Source of the DNA: CAYMCV01 sp964389005
Lineage (GTDB): Bacteria; Bacillota; Clostridia; Lachnospirales; Lachnospiraceae
Length of the DNA: 26,160 nucleotides
Assembly (NCBI GenBank): GCA_964389005.1
Contig: CAYMCV010000024.1
Span: 1-26,160, forward strand
Reading direction: 5' to 3'
A program made the position numbers and the translations under genes. Below are positions 7,124 through 14,467 of this stretch, piece after piece. Position 1 is the stretch's first letter; the number at the start of each line of letters is the position of its first letter. A model generated the notes under the pieces. That model had not been told where the DNA came from. It ran no database searches and worked only from the letters and a program-made list of their open reading frames with translations.

Positions 7124-7126
7124 GTT
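7111..7126. promoter_or_regulatory. Perfect 16-bp palindrome, probable operator
   Basis: AACAGTGTACACTGTT reads identically on both strands. It covers the predicted -10 box of the DUF1846 gene, the classic place for a dimeric repressor. AraC-family proteins usually bind direct repeats, so the binder may be another regulator. Confidence 0.6.
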
Positions 7127-7133
7127 AAAGGGT

Positions 7134-7152
7134 GCGGTTTGAAAAGAACCGC
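7134..7152 (+). other. Small hairpin in the DUF1846 leader
   Basis: GCGGTT at 7134-7139 pairs with AACCGC at 7147-7152 across a 7-base loop. It lies 19 bases before the ribosome binding site (GGAGAAGG, 7171-7178), near the expected 5' end of the transcript, where it could protect the mRNA. Confidence 0.4.
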
Positions 7153-7181
7153 GCATCATCGTTGTATTATGGAGAAGGGTA

Positions 7182-8666
7182 ATGAGAAAAATAGGATTTG
7201 ACAATGATAAATATCTGAAACTGCAATCAGAACGTATTCAGGAGAGAATTGCAACTTTTGGCGGGAAATTATATCTTGAGTTCGGAGGCAAACTGTTTGA
7301 TGATTTTCATGCATCCAGAGTGTTACCGGGATTCAAGCCGGACAGCAAGATCAATATGCTTACGAAGCTGAAGGATGAGGCGGAGATTGTCATTGTAATT
7401 AATGCAGCGGATATCGAGAAGAACAAAGTCAGAGGCGATTTGGGTATTACCTACGATATGGATGTACTCCGTCTGATTGATGCGTTTCGCGGATACGGAT
7501 TGTATGTGGGGAGCGTGGTTTTGACACATTTTGCGGGGCAGCCTAGCGCAGTTTCCTATCAGAAGAAACTTGAGACGCTTGGGATGAAGGTTTATCGGCA
7601 CTATCCGATTGCCGGATATCCTGCAAATATTCCTTTTATCGTAAGTGACGAAGGATACGGAAAGAATGACTATATTGAGACAACGCGCTCATTGGTTGTT
7701 GTAACGGCGCCGGGCCCCGGTAGCGGTAAGATGGCAACGTGTCTGTCACAGTTATACCATGAGCATAAGCGTGGAATTCAGGCCGGGTATGCAAAGTACG
7801 AGACATTCCCGATTTGGAATCTGCCGTTGAAACATCCGGTTAACCTTGCATATGAGGCGGCAACCGCAGATTTGAACGACGTGAATATGATTGACCCGTT
7901 CCACTTGGAAGCGTACGGAGAGACAACAATCAACTACAACCGTGATGTTGAGATTTTCCCTGTGCTAAATGCCATGTTCGAGCAGATTATGGGTGAATCT
8001 CCTTATAAATCTCCCACAGATATGGGAGTAAATATGGCGGGTTACGGAATCGTTGATGATGAGATTACAAGAAAAGCATCCAAAGACGAGATTATTCGCC
8101 GCTATTACAACACGCTCTGCCTGAAACGGCAGGGTTCCGCCGATGATGAACAGATTCTCAAGATTGAACTACTGATGAAGCAAGCGGGAATTACCATTGA
8201 AGACAGACCGGTTATTGGTGCGGCATTGATGAAAGCCGAGATGTCTGGTGCACCTGCGGCGGCGTTGGAACTGCCGAACGGCCAGATTGTTACCGGAAAG
8301 ACCAGTGAGCTTCTGGGGGCTTCCTCTGCATTGTTATTGAATGCTCTGAAAGTGCTGGCGGGAATCGACGATGAGACTAAGTTAATATCTCCGACCATCA
8401 TCGAACCGATTCAGAATCTAAAAGTTGAACATTTGGGGAATCGCAATCCGAGATTGCATACAGATGAAGTTCTGATTGCCCTGGCAATTTGTGCGGTCAC
8501 GGATGACACCGCGAAACAAGCGATGGATCAATTACAGAACCTACGCGGTTCCGAAGTTCATTCCAGTGTGATTTTATCCCAAGTAGACCTTAATATGTTC
8601 CGTAAGCTTGGAATCAATTTGACTTGCGAACCGGAATATCAGACCAAGAAATTATATCACAAATAA
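7182..8666 (+). CDS. DUF1846 family protein
   Basis: A 494-residue cytoplasmic protein that matches the DUF1846 family in its opening (MRKIGFDNDKYLKLQSERI), its length of about 500 and its overall pattern. The family is widespread in Firmicutes and has no settled function. A glycine-rich, P-loop-like segment, APGPGSGK, is at residues 176-183 and may bind a phosphate group. Other conserved stretches are EFGGKLFDDFHASRVLPGF near 33-51 and GAPAAALELPNGQIVTGKTS in the last third, which read as alpha/beta structure. GGAGAAGG at 7171-7178 supports the ATG. Its promoter shares the divergent region with the AraC-type gene. The AIM24 gene follows after 97 bases and may be partly co-transcribed. Confidence 0.85.
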   Translation: MRKIGFDNDKYLKLQSERIQERIATFGGKLYLEFGGKLFDDFHASRVLPGFKPDSKINMLTKLKDEAEIVIVINAADIEKNKVRGDLGITYDMDVLRLIDAFRGYGLYVGSVVLTHFAGQPSAVSYQKKLETLGMKVYRHYPIAGYPANIPFIVSDEGYGKNDYIETTRSLVVVTAPGPGSGKMATCLSQLYHEHKRGIQAGYAKYETFPIWNLPLKHPVNLAYEAATADLNDVNMIDPFHLEAYGETTINYNRDVEIFPVLNAMFEQIMGESPYKSPTDMGVNMAGYGIVDDEITRKASKDEIIRRYYNTLCLKRQGSADDEQILKIELLMKQAGITIEDRPVIGAALMKAEMSGAPAAALELPNGQIVTGKTSELLGASSALLLNALKVLAGIDDETKLISPTIIEPIQNLKVEHLGNRNPRLHTDEVLIALAICAVTDDTAKQAMDQLQNLRGSEVHSSVILSQVDLNMFRKLGINLTCEPEYQTKKLYHK

Positions 8667-8699
8667 TACAACGAAAGATACAGTTCTTTTATGAAGTTC

Positions 8700-8717
8700 A
8701 CAGGGGCTTAACCCTGT
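8700..8717 (+). other. Intercistronic hairpin
   Basis: ACAGGG at 8700-8705 pairs with CCCTGT at 8712-8717 around a 6-base loop, with GTT and AAC just outside able to extend the stem past one bulge. No U-tract follows, so it is probably not a full terminator. Confidence 0.4.
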
Positions 8718-8763
8718 AACGATAGAACCACAGAACGGCAACGAAAGTAGAGGAGGAATAATT

Positions 8764-9441
8764 ATGCAGTATGAAGTAAAAGGTGCTCCGTTTCCCGTGC
8801 TTGTATGTAATTTAGCACCGGGCGAGAGCATAAAGTGTCAAAAGGGATCAATGGCGTGGATGTCTCCCAACATGGAAATGCAGACCAAAGGCGGCGGAAT
8901 CGGAAAGATGCTCGGAAAGGCTTTCACAGGAGAGTCCATGTTCGAGAATATCTATACCGCAACCGGCGGACCGGGAATGATTGCCTTTGCGGCAGGACTT
9001 CCGGGCAATATTTTACCGGTACCCATTTCACCGCAGTCAACCATTATCGCGCAGAAATCAGCATTCCTTGCTTGTGAAACAGGCGTAAACCAAGAAGTAT
9101 TCTTTCAGAAGAAACTCGGCGCAGGTCTGTTCGGCGGCGAAGGATTCATCATGCAGAAGTTTACCGGTAACGGTCTTGTATTCATCGAGATCGACGGTAG
9201 CACCATCGAGTACAATCTTGCACCGGGACAACCGATGATTCTCGACACAGGTTCACTTGCAGCTATGGAAGCAACCGTAAACATGGAGATTCAGCAGGTA
9301 AAAGGACTCGGAAATGTACTTGTCGGCGGAGAAGGATTATTCAACACCAAGGTTGTAGGACCGGGACGTATCTGGCTTCAGACTATGCCGCTTTCCGGAC
9401 TTGCAAGCGCAATTCAGCCGTACATCGTAACGGGAAGATAA
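8764..9441 (+). CDS. AIM24 / TIGR00266 family protein
   Basis: A 225-residue soluble protein of the AIM24 (TIGR00266) family, a beta-rich trimeric fold found across bacteria and in mitochondria and of unknown biochemical role. Family landmarks are the glycine-rich, aromatic-poor strands, KGSMAWMSPNMEMQTKGGG near residues 27-45, FTGESMFENIYTATGGPG near 59-77, and the late LVGGEGLFNTKVVGPGRIWLQTMP. GAGGAGGA just before the ATG gives a strong ribosome binding site. Its codons are more uniform than those of its neighbours (frequent GGA, GTA, CTT, GCA), suggesting good expression. A clear terminator follows. No membrane segments are seen. Confidence 0.88.
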   Translation: MQYEVKGAPFPVLVCNLAPGESIKCQKGSMAWMSPNMEMQTKGGGIGKMLGKAFTGESMFENIYTATGGPGMIAFAAGLPGNILPVPISPQSTIIAQKSAFLACETGVNQEVFFQKKLGAGLFGGEGFIMQKFTGNGLVFIEIDGSTIEYNLAPGQPMILDTGSLAAMEATVNMEIQQVKGLGNVLVGGEGLFNTKVVGPGRIWLQTMPLSGLASAIQPYIVTGR

Positions 9442-9476
9442 GAAGATACATAGAAGTTTCATTGATAACGATAACT

Positions 9477-9504
9477 AAAAGGAGTCCCATGCGGACTCCT
9501 TTTT
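9477..9504 (+). terminator. Intrinsic terminator after the AIM24 gene
   Basis: An 11-bp stem, AAAAGGAGTCC at 9477-9487 and GGACTCCTTTT at 9493-9503, with a 5-base loop (CATGC); the 3' arm runs into the T-tract. It closes the transcript 36 bases after the stop codon. Confidence 0.88.
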
Positions 9505-9507
9505 GTA

Positions 9508-9536
9508 TTGACGATAAATTCGGTTAAGAGTATCCT
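9508..9536 (+). promoter_or_regulatory. Predicted promoter of the antiporter operon
   Basis: TTGACG at 9508-9513 and TATCCT at 9531-9536, spacer 17, immediately after the preceding terminator. The start codon is at 9576. Confidence 0.55.
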
Positions 9537-9575
9537 ATAAGTGTACAAGATTTCAAAAGAGGAAGGACAAAAATC

Positions 9576-10961
9576 ATGGAATTCGGATTGTTGTTTTTTG
9601 TTATTGTTATTGCGCTTGTAGTCATTTTTAGCTTTATTAACGAGAAGATTATTCAGATTCCCAATGATATTGCACTTGTTTTGCTGGCGTTGATTTCCGG
9701 TGTTGTATTCTGGGCATTATTGCAGACGGGAGTCATTGATACATCGCACAGTACCATTTCGAATATCAAATCATTTCGATTCGACAAATATCTGTTGGAC
9801 GGCGTCCTCTGCTTTATGTTGTTTTCCGGCGCCAGCCATTTGAAGTTGCAGAATCTGATACAGAACTTAAAGCCCATCAGTTTGTTGGCATTGTTGACGA
9901 CGGTGTTATCATCTGCCATCTACGGAGGTCTGTTCTGGTTGATTTCCATGGCACTTGGCTTACATATGAATTTTTTGCTCTGCTTCCTGTTGGGCTGCAT
10001 CGTTTCTCCGACGGACCCGATTGCGGCAACGAGTATTTTGAATAAAATGGGATTATCCAAGGACGTGACTGCCATTATGGAAGGTGAATCTCTGTTTAAT
10101 GACGGCACCGGTGTTGCACTTTTTATCTGTCTCAAAAATATCTATCTGGATACCGCCAACAGTAATTTCTTCATGGTGATGTTCCAGGAGTTGGTTGGAG
10201 CGATTGTTGTCGGGTTGCTGATTTCCTTCCTATTGTTCCAATTAATCAAGAGGACACAGGACCCGATCAAACACATTACCATATCGTTGCTTGCGGTTTC
10301 TCTTTCTTATGTGGTATGTGAACAACTTGGCTTTTCCGGCGTTATTGTGTCTGTTGTCTGCGGAATATATTTTTCGACGGCAATGGAAAAATACAAAAAT
10401 AAACATGCAGATTTGGACCCGAAGGATTATTACAGAGACTTCTGGTCTATTATGGATGCACTTCTAAACAGTGTGCTTTATGTATTGATTGGCTTGTCTT
10501 TTATCTATATGACAGAAGTGAAATTCCAGGTTCTGCTTGCGGTTGTGGCAATTCTGTTCAACTTGATTGCACGATTCGGCGGAGTTTATTTATCGGCACT
10601 TGCGACATGGAAACTGCCTGACGGTTATCGGATGCTTCCTTTTACCACATTGATGACTTGGGGCGGGCTAAAAGGCGGTGTCTGTCTGGCACTTGCTTTG
10701 AGTACCGTGGATTTCTTAAGTCAGGATATCTATTCGGTGGTGCTCTTTATCACGTATTGTACAATTATATTTACAACTATAGTACAAGGATTGACAACCG
10801 GCAAGGTTTATTCGTACTTACAGAGAAAATTCTTTACACAGGCAGTGACTGTTGATGAGTGCGGAAATGAAACGACAACCGACGAGATGGGAATGATTCA
10901 AGTAAAAGCAGAAGCAATTCAAGAAAAAGGGGGAGCGGATGAGCAAAGAGAAGAAGGGTAG
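9576..10961 (+). CDS. CPA1-type Na+/H+ antiporter
   Basis: A 461-residue membrane protein of the monovalent cation:proton antiporter-1 family, exchanging Na+ (or K+) for protons for pH and salt balance. About 12 hydrophobic segments are visible. The ion-binding motifs of the family are intact: SPTDPIAATSIL at about 144-155 and GESLFNDGTGVALF near 169-182, whose Asn-Asp pair is the transport site. A helix with RFGGVYLSAL and the late TWGGLKGGVCLALAL are also typical. The last 45 residues form a charged tail, shorter than in plant and animal members. GAGGAAGG at 9559-9566 is the ribosome binding site. The next gene starts 23 bases before this one ends, so the two are translationally coupled. 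Confidence 0.93.
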   Translation: MEFGLLFFVIVIALVVIFSFINEKIIQIPNDIALVLLALISGVVFWALLQTGVIDTSHSTISNIKSFRFDKYLLDGVLCFMLFSGASHLKLQNLIQNLKPISLLALLTTVLSSAIYGGLFWLISMALGLHMNFLLCFLLGCIVSPTDPIAATSILNKMGLSKDVTAIMEGESLFNDGTGVALFICLKNIYLDTANSNFFMVMFQELVGAIVVGLLISFLLFQLIKRTQDPIKHITISLLAVSLSYVVCEQLGFSGVIVSVVCGIYFSTAMEKYKNKHADLDPKDYYRDFWSIMDALLNSVLYVLIGLSFIYMTEVKFQVLLAVVAILFNLIARFGGVYLSALATWKLPDGYRMLPFTTLMTWGGLKGGVCLALALSTVDFLSQDIYSVVLFITYCTIIFTTIVQGLTTGKVYSYLQRKFFTQAVTVDECGNETTTDEMGMIQVKAEAIQEKGGADEQREEG

Positions 10962-12273
10962 CATTTCGGTATCGATTATTACCATGTCGGTATTGCCGCT
11001 GTTGTTGTTCGGTCTGGTAGTGACCTTATTTTCGGTCGGCCGTTTTACATCTATCATCAACTTGGAAGTGGAAAACGAGATGGAAAGTGTTGCCGAGGCG
11101 ATTCAGGTCATGTATGACTATGCGTATCCGGGGAATTATGAATTGGAGGGGAGTAAGGTGCTTGCGCTCTACAAGGGAGAGAGCGAAATCACCGGTGATT
11201 TTGAAATTATCGACACCATGAAAGAAAGAACCGGTATGGAGATATCGGTTTTTTATGAAGACATACGTATGCTTACGACCATTTGCGGAGCGAATGGAGA
11301 GCGTCTGGTGGGAACGGGCGCAAACGCAACCGTTCTTCGTGATGTTGTGGATGAGCGTCAGTCAATGTTCTATGAAAGGTTGAACATCAATGATAAAGAC
11401 TACTTTGTCTACTATGCGCCGTTGTTGAATCGGAACGGCAATTGTGTCGGAATGCTCGGAATTGCGAGAGCGAAGGACGATGTGCAAAAAAGCATTTGGA
11501 AGGCTGTGACACCGACACTTGTTTTGGCGGCAATTTCTATGATAATTGCAGGATGGATTGGGTTGAGTTATGCACGCGGACTTTCGGGCAGCATTCAGCA
11601 GTTAAACAGTTCGCTGGCGCTGGTTGCGAAGGGGAATTTGCTTAAAGAGATGGATTATGGCGTGATGAAGCGAAATGACGAAATCGGAGAAATCGGAAAG
11701 TCAATTGTCTCCATGCAAAAAGCGCTTCGCGTATTGATTGAACAGGACATGTTGACAGAGCTTTATAACCGTCGTTATGCACAGGCACGCTTGAAACAGA
11801 CGGTACGACAGGCTGTTCGAAACGGAATTACTTACAGTCTGGCGATCGGAGACATTGATTTCTTCAAAAGAGTTAATGACACTTACGGGCATGAGGCAGG
11901 TGATGAAGTGCTTAAGTCGGTCGCGCGGATACTGCGCACGCATATGCTGGGAAAAGGGTATGTGGCGCGTTGGGGCGGCGAAGAATTCCTGCTTGTGTTT
12001 GAGAATTATGATGCGTATAAAGCGGCTGATTTCTTGGAAGCCATTTTATCGGAAATTCGTGCGAAATACACGAATTACGGAGAAGATGACATACAAGTTA
12101 CCATGACGTTCGGCGTTGTAAACGGCTCTGCGGACAGTCAATTGGACGAACTGCTGGTGCTTGCCGACCGCTGTCTATATGAAGGAAAAGAAGCCGGCAG
12201 AGATAGGGTTGTCATACAGAAAACGGCTCGAACGGACGAAGCAAAGGAGAGTTCGACGGAAAATGAAGAATGA
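10939..12273 (+). CDS. Membrane diguanylate cyclase (Cache-like sensor, HAMP-like linker, GGDEF)
   Basis: Makes cyclic di-GMP from two GTP. The 444 residues run: membrane helix at about 11-33; extracellular sensor of about 150 residues (34-188) resembling a Cache domain, with YFVYYAPLLNRNGNCVGMLGI as its final strands; second membrane helix at 190-210; HAMP-like linker at 211-265; GGDEF domain at 268-428. The active-site motif is GGEEF at 346-350, with metal ligand Asp305 in GDIDFFK and the usual NDTYGHEAGDEVL. The product-inhibition site (RxxD five residues before GGEEF) is absent: the sequence there is LGKG. GGGGGAG before ATG 10939 serves as ribosome binding site. It overlaps the antiporter gene by 23 bases and the AlaX gene by 11. 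Confidence 0.93.
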   Translation: MSKEKKGSISVSIITMSVLPLLLFGLVVTLFSVGRFTSIINLEVENEMESVAEAIQVMYDYAYPGNYELEGSKVLALYKGESEITGDFEIIDTMKERTGMEISVFYEDIRMLTTICGANGERLVGTGANATVLRDVVDERQSMFYERLNINDKDYFVYYAPLLNRNGNCVGMLGIARAKDDVQKSIWKAVTPTLVLAAISMIIAGWIGLSYARGLSGSIQQLNSSLALVAKGNLLKEMDYGVMKRNDEIGEIGKSIVSMQKALRVLIEQDMLTELYNRRYAQARLKQTVRQAVRNGITYSLAIGDIDFFKRVNDTYGHEAGDEVLKSVARILRTHMLGKGYVARWGGEEFLLVFENYDAYKAADFLEAILSEIRAKYTNYGEDDIQVTMTFGVVNGSADSQLDELLVLADRCLYEGKEAGRDRVVIQKTARTDEAKESSTENEE

Positions 12274-13480
12274 GCGAAGCAGTGGTGCCGCGACGGTACG
12301 AATTTATGAAGACGATGCATATTGCAAGGATTTTACCGCCAAGGTTATATCGTGCAGTCAGGTATCCGACGGCTATGCGATTGAATTGAATCAAACCGCA
12401 TTCTTTCCGGAGGGCGGCGGACAAGATTCCGACAGCGGATACATCGATGACATCAGAGTTACACAGGTCCGGTGCGAGGACGGGCGGATTCTGCACTACA
12501 CAGACAAGCCGATAGCAGAGGGGACAATTGCGCTGCTTCGAATCGATTGGGGCAAGCGATTTTCCAATATGCAGAACCATACGGGGGAGCATTTGGTTTC
12601 CGGCTTGATTGATAAATTTTGGGGCTTTCGGAATGTGGGCTTTCGCTTGGGTGAGGATGTCGTCACGGTGGATGTGGACGGTGTTTTAAGCGAGGAAGAT
12701 ATCGAGAAGATTGTAGTCGAAGCAAATCGCGCCGTGTATGCGAACGTCCCGGTTGATTGCCGGGTCTATACGAAGGACGAAGCAGATAAAAAGTATTACA
12801 GAAGTAAAATAGACTTTGAAGAGGACATCCGACTGGTCACCATCGAGGGCTACGATTGTTGCGCCTGCTGTGCACCGCATGTGGCACGAACAGGGGAAAT
12901 CGGTTTGATACAGATTCTTACTTGGGAAGCGCACCGTGGAGGTACGAGATTAACGATGATTTGCGGCGAGCGTGCCGTTCATGATGCAATCCATAAGCAA
13001 AAAAGCGTACGTGCGATATCTGCGTTGCTTTCCGCGAAACCGGAAGATACTGCCGAAGCGGTCAGTGCATTGTTGCAGAGATTCGAGGAGCGCAAAGAAG
13101 AGAATAACGCGCTGAAACGAGAACTCTCCGAAATAAGACTACGAATGTTTATGGAAACACAAAAACACAATCCCGTTACAAATGTGTGCTTCTTTGAAGC
13201 AAATTTTGATGAGATACAGATGCGTACCGTACTAAACGGCGCAGTTACGGTATGCGACGGATTCGTATGCGGTTTCATCGGCTTAAGCGGTCAGGGTTAC
13301 CGCTATATTGTTGCATCACAAAAGGAAGATGCAAGGGAATTATCGAAGGCAATGAACGAGGCCTTCAACGGACGCGGTGGCGGTAGTGCCCGTATGACAC
13401 AGGGAAGTCTGACTGCAAACCAAGCGGATATCGAGCAGTTTGTCAGGGCGTTCGGAAGGGAATCGCAGACGAATGAGTAA
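12263..13480 (+). CDS. AlaX-type alanyl-tRNA editing protein (long form)
   Basis: A free-standing editing protein that hydrolyses mischarged tRNA(Ala) (Ser- or Gly-tRNA(Ala)), related to the editing half of alanyl-tRNA synthetase. The 405 residues show PEGGGQ at 49-54, the zinc and catalytic motif HTGEH (His106, His110) and the second zinc motif CCAPH (Cys202, His206). A coiled stretch at about 275-305 precedes a C-terminal DHHA1-like part ending with GGGSARMTQGSL, as in long AlaX proteins. I chose ATG 12263: it overlaps the cyclase gene by 11 bases and has AAGGAGA 12 bases upstream. The same frame is open to 12161, but the extra residues are the cyclase sequence in another frame and do not fit the family. 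Confidence 0.9.
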   Translation: MKNERSSGAATVRIYEDDAYCKDFTAKVISCSQVSDGYAIELNQTAFFPEGGGQDSDSGYIDDIRVTQVRCEDGRILHYTDKPIAEGTIALLRIDWGKRFSNMQNHTGEHLVSGLIDKFWGFRNVGFRLGEDVVTVDVDGVLSEEDIEKIVVEANRAVYANVPVDCRVYTKDEADKKYYRSKIDFEEDIRLVTIEGYDCCACCAPHVARTGEIGLIQILTWEAHRGGTRLTMICGERAVHDAIHKQKSVRAISALLSAKPEDTAEAVSALLQRFEERKEENNALKRELSEIRLRMFMETQKHNPVTNVCFFEANFDEIQMRTVLNGAVTVCDGFVCGFIGLSGQGYRYIVASQKEDARELSKAMNEAFNGRGGGSARMTQGSLTANQADIEQFVRAFGRESQTNE

Positions 13481-14363
13481 AAGAAACAAAGGAATCGTAT
13501 GTATTATCGGGGCGGCATTTTGTTTTGCGCTGATGAATCTTCTGGTGCGCTTATCGGGCGACTTACCGGTCTTCCAAAAAGGATTCTTCCGGAATGCAGT
13601 GGCGCTTGTAGTATCAACTTCGGTTCTGCTCAAAAGCAAGACTTTTCGGGAAGACTTGAATTATCTAAAAGACAAAGAAAACGTGGTGCTTCTCGTTATT
13701 CGTGCAATCATGGGTACCATCGGTTTTCTGTGTAATTTTTATGCGGTGGATCGGCTGAATATTTCGGATGCATCCATGCTCAATAAACTGGCACCTTTCT
13801 TCGGCATTATTTTTTCCGCAATTTTCTTAAAAGAGCGTGCCAATCGCATTCAGTGGGCTGCGGTCGTGGTTGCTTTTATCGGAAGTTTGTTTATCATCAA
13901 GCCCACAATGGGGCTTGAAGTGGTTCCCGCGGTTGCGGGCGTAATGGGCGGTCTCGGCGCAGGCGCGGCGTATACGGCGGTACGGCGCCTTGGACAAAAA
14001 GCAGTTAAAAGTTCATTTGTAGTCTTTTTCTTTTCTGCTTTTTCCTGTGTGATATTACTGCCGATGATTGTTATTTGTTACATGCCGATGACATGGGTTC
14101 AACTATTGTTGTTACTTTCTGCCGGAATGGCGGCATCCGGAGGGCAGTTCTTCGTCACATCCGCATACATGTATGCCCCGGCAAAAGAAATCTCCGTTTA
14201 TGATTACTCACAGGTTCTGTTTGCCGCATTGTTTGGATTCCTCTTTCTTGATCAAAGACCGGATCATTTCAGCATCATCGGTTATGTCATTATCTGTGCG
14301 GTTGCAATTTTAATGTGGTTACGGCGCGACAAAAATGCAAAAAAGGAGAAACAAAAGGTGTGA
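13473..14363 (+). CDS. EamA/DMT-family transporter
   Basis: A 296-residue inner membrane transporter of the drug/metabolite transporter superfamily, with ten hydrophobic segments in two homologous EamA halves (about 8-140 and 150-285). Typical signatures are GIVCIIGAAFCFALMNLLVRLS at the start (an EamA helix 1), LNISDASMLNKLAPFFGIIFSAIFLKER closing the first half and APAKEISVYDYSQVLFAALFGFLFLDQ closing the second. The substrate is unknown. I prefer ATG 13473, with GGAAGGG 12 bases upstream, over the ORF's extreme start at 13440. It overlaps the editing gene by eight bases and ends the four-gene run. The C-terminus is Lys-rich. Confidence 0.88.
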   Translation: MSKRNKGIVCIIGAAFCFALMNLLVRLSGDLPVFQKGFFRNAVALVVSTSVLLKSKTFREDLNYLKDKENVVLLVIRAIMGTIGFLCNFYAVDRLNISDASMLNKLAPFFGIIFSAIFLKERANRIQWAAVVVAFIGSLFIIKPTMGLEVVPAVAGVMGGLGAGAAYTAVRRLGQKAVKSSFVVFFFSAFSCVILLPMIVICYMPMTWVQLLLLLSAGMAASGGQFFVTSAYMYAPAKEISVYDYSQVLFAALFGFLFLDQRPDHFSIIGYVIICAVAILMWLRRDKNAKKEKQKV

Positions 14364-14399
14364 AATGTGCCAATTGTCAGCAAAAAGCACACAAATGAT

Positions 14400-14428
14400 T
14401 TGTTTTTTAGACAAGTTTAGACTATAAT
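14400..14428 (+). promoter_or_regulatory. Promoter of the phosphodiesterase gene
   Basis: TTGTTT at 14400-14405, a 17-base spacer and a perfect TATAAT at 14423-14428, 40 bases before the chosen start. The phosphodiesterase can therefore be expressed apart from the cyclase operon upstream. Confidence 0.65.
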
Positions 14429-14467
14429 GGATTGTAGAATCGACATGTGAAAAATACGGAGAGTTCA

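Noticed and set aside
12161..12262. N-terminal extension of the AlaX-type protein
   Set aside because: These codons lie inside the cyclase gene in another frame, are rich in Lys and Arg, and do not resemble the family. The ATG at 12263 fits better.
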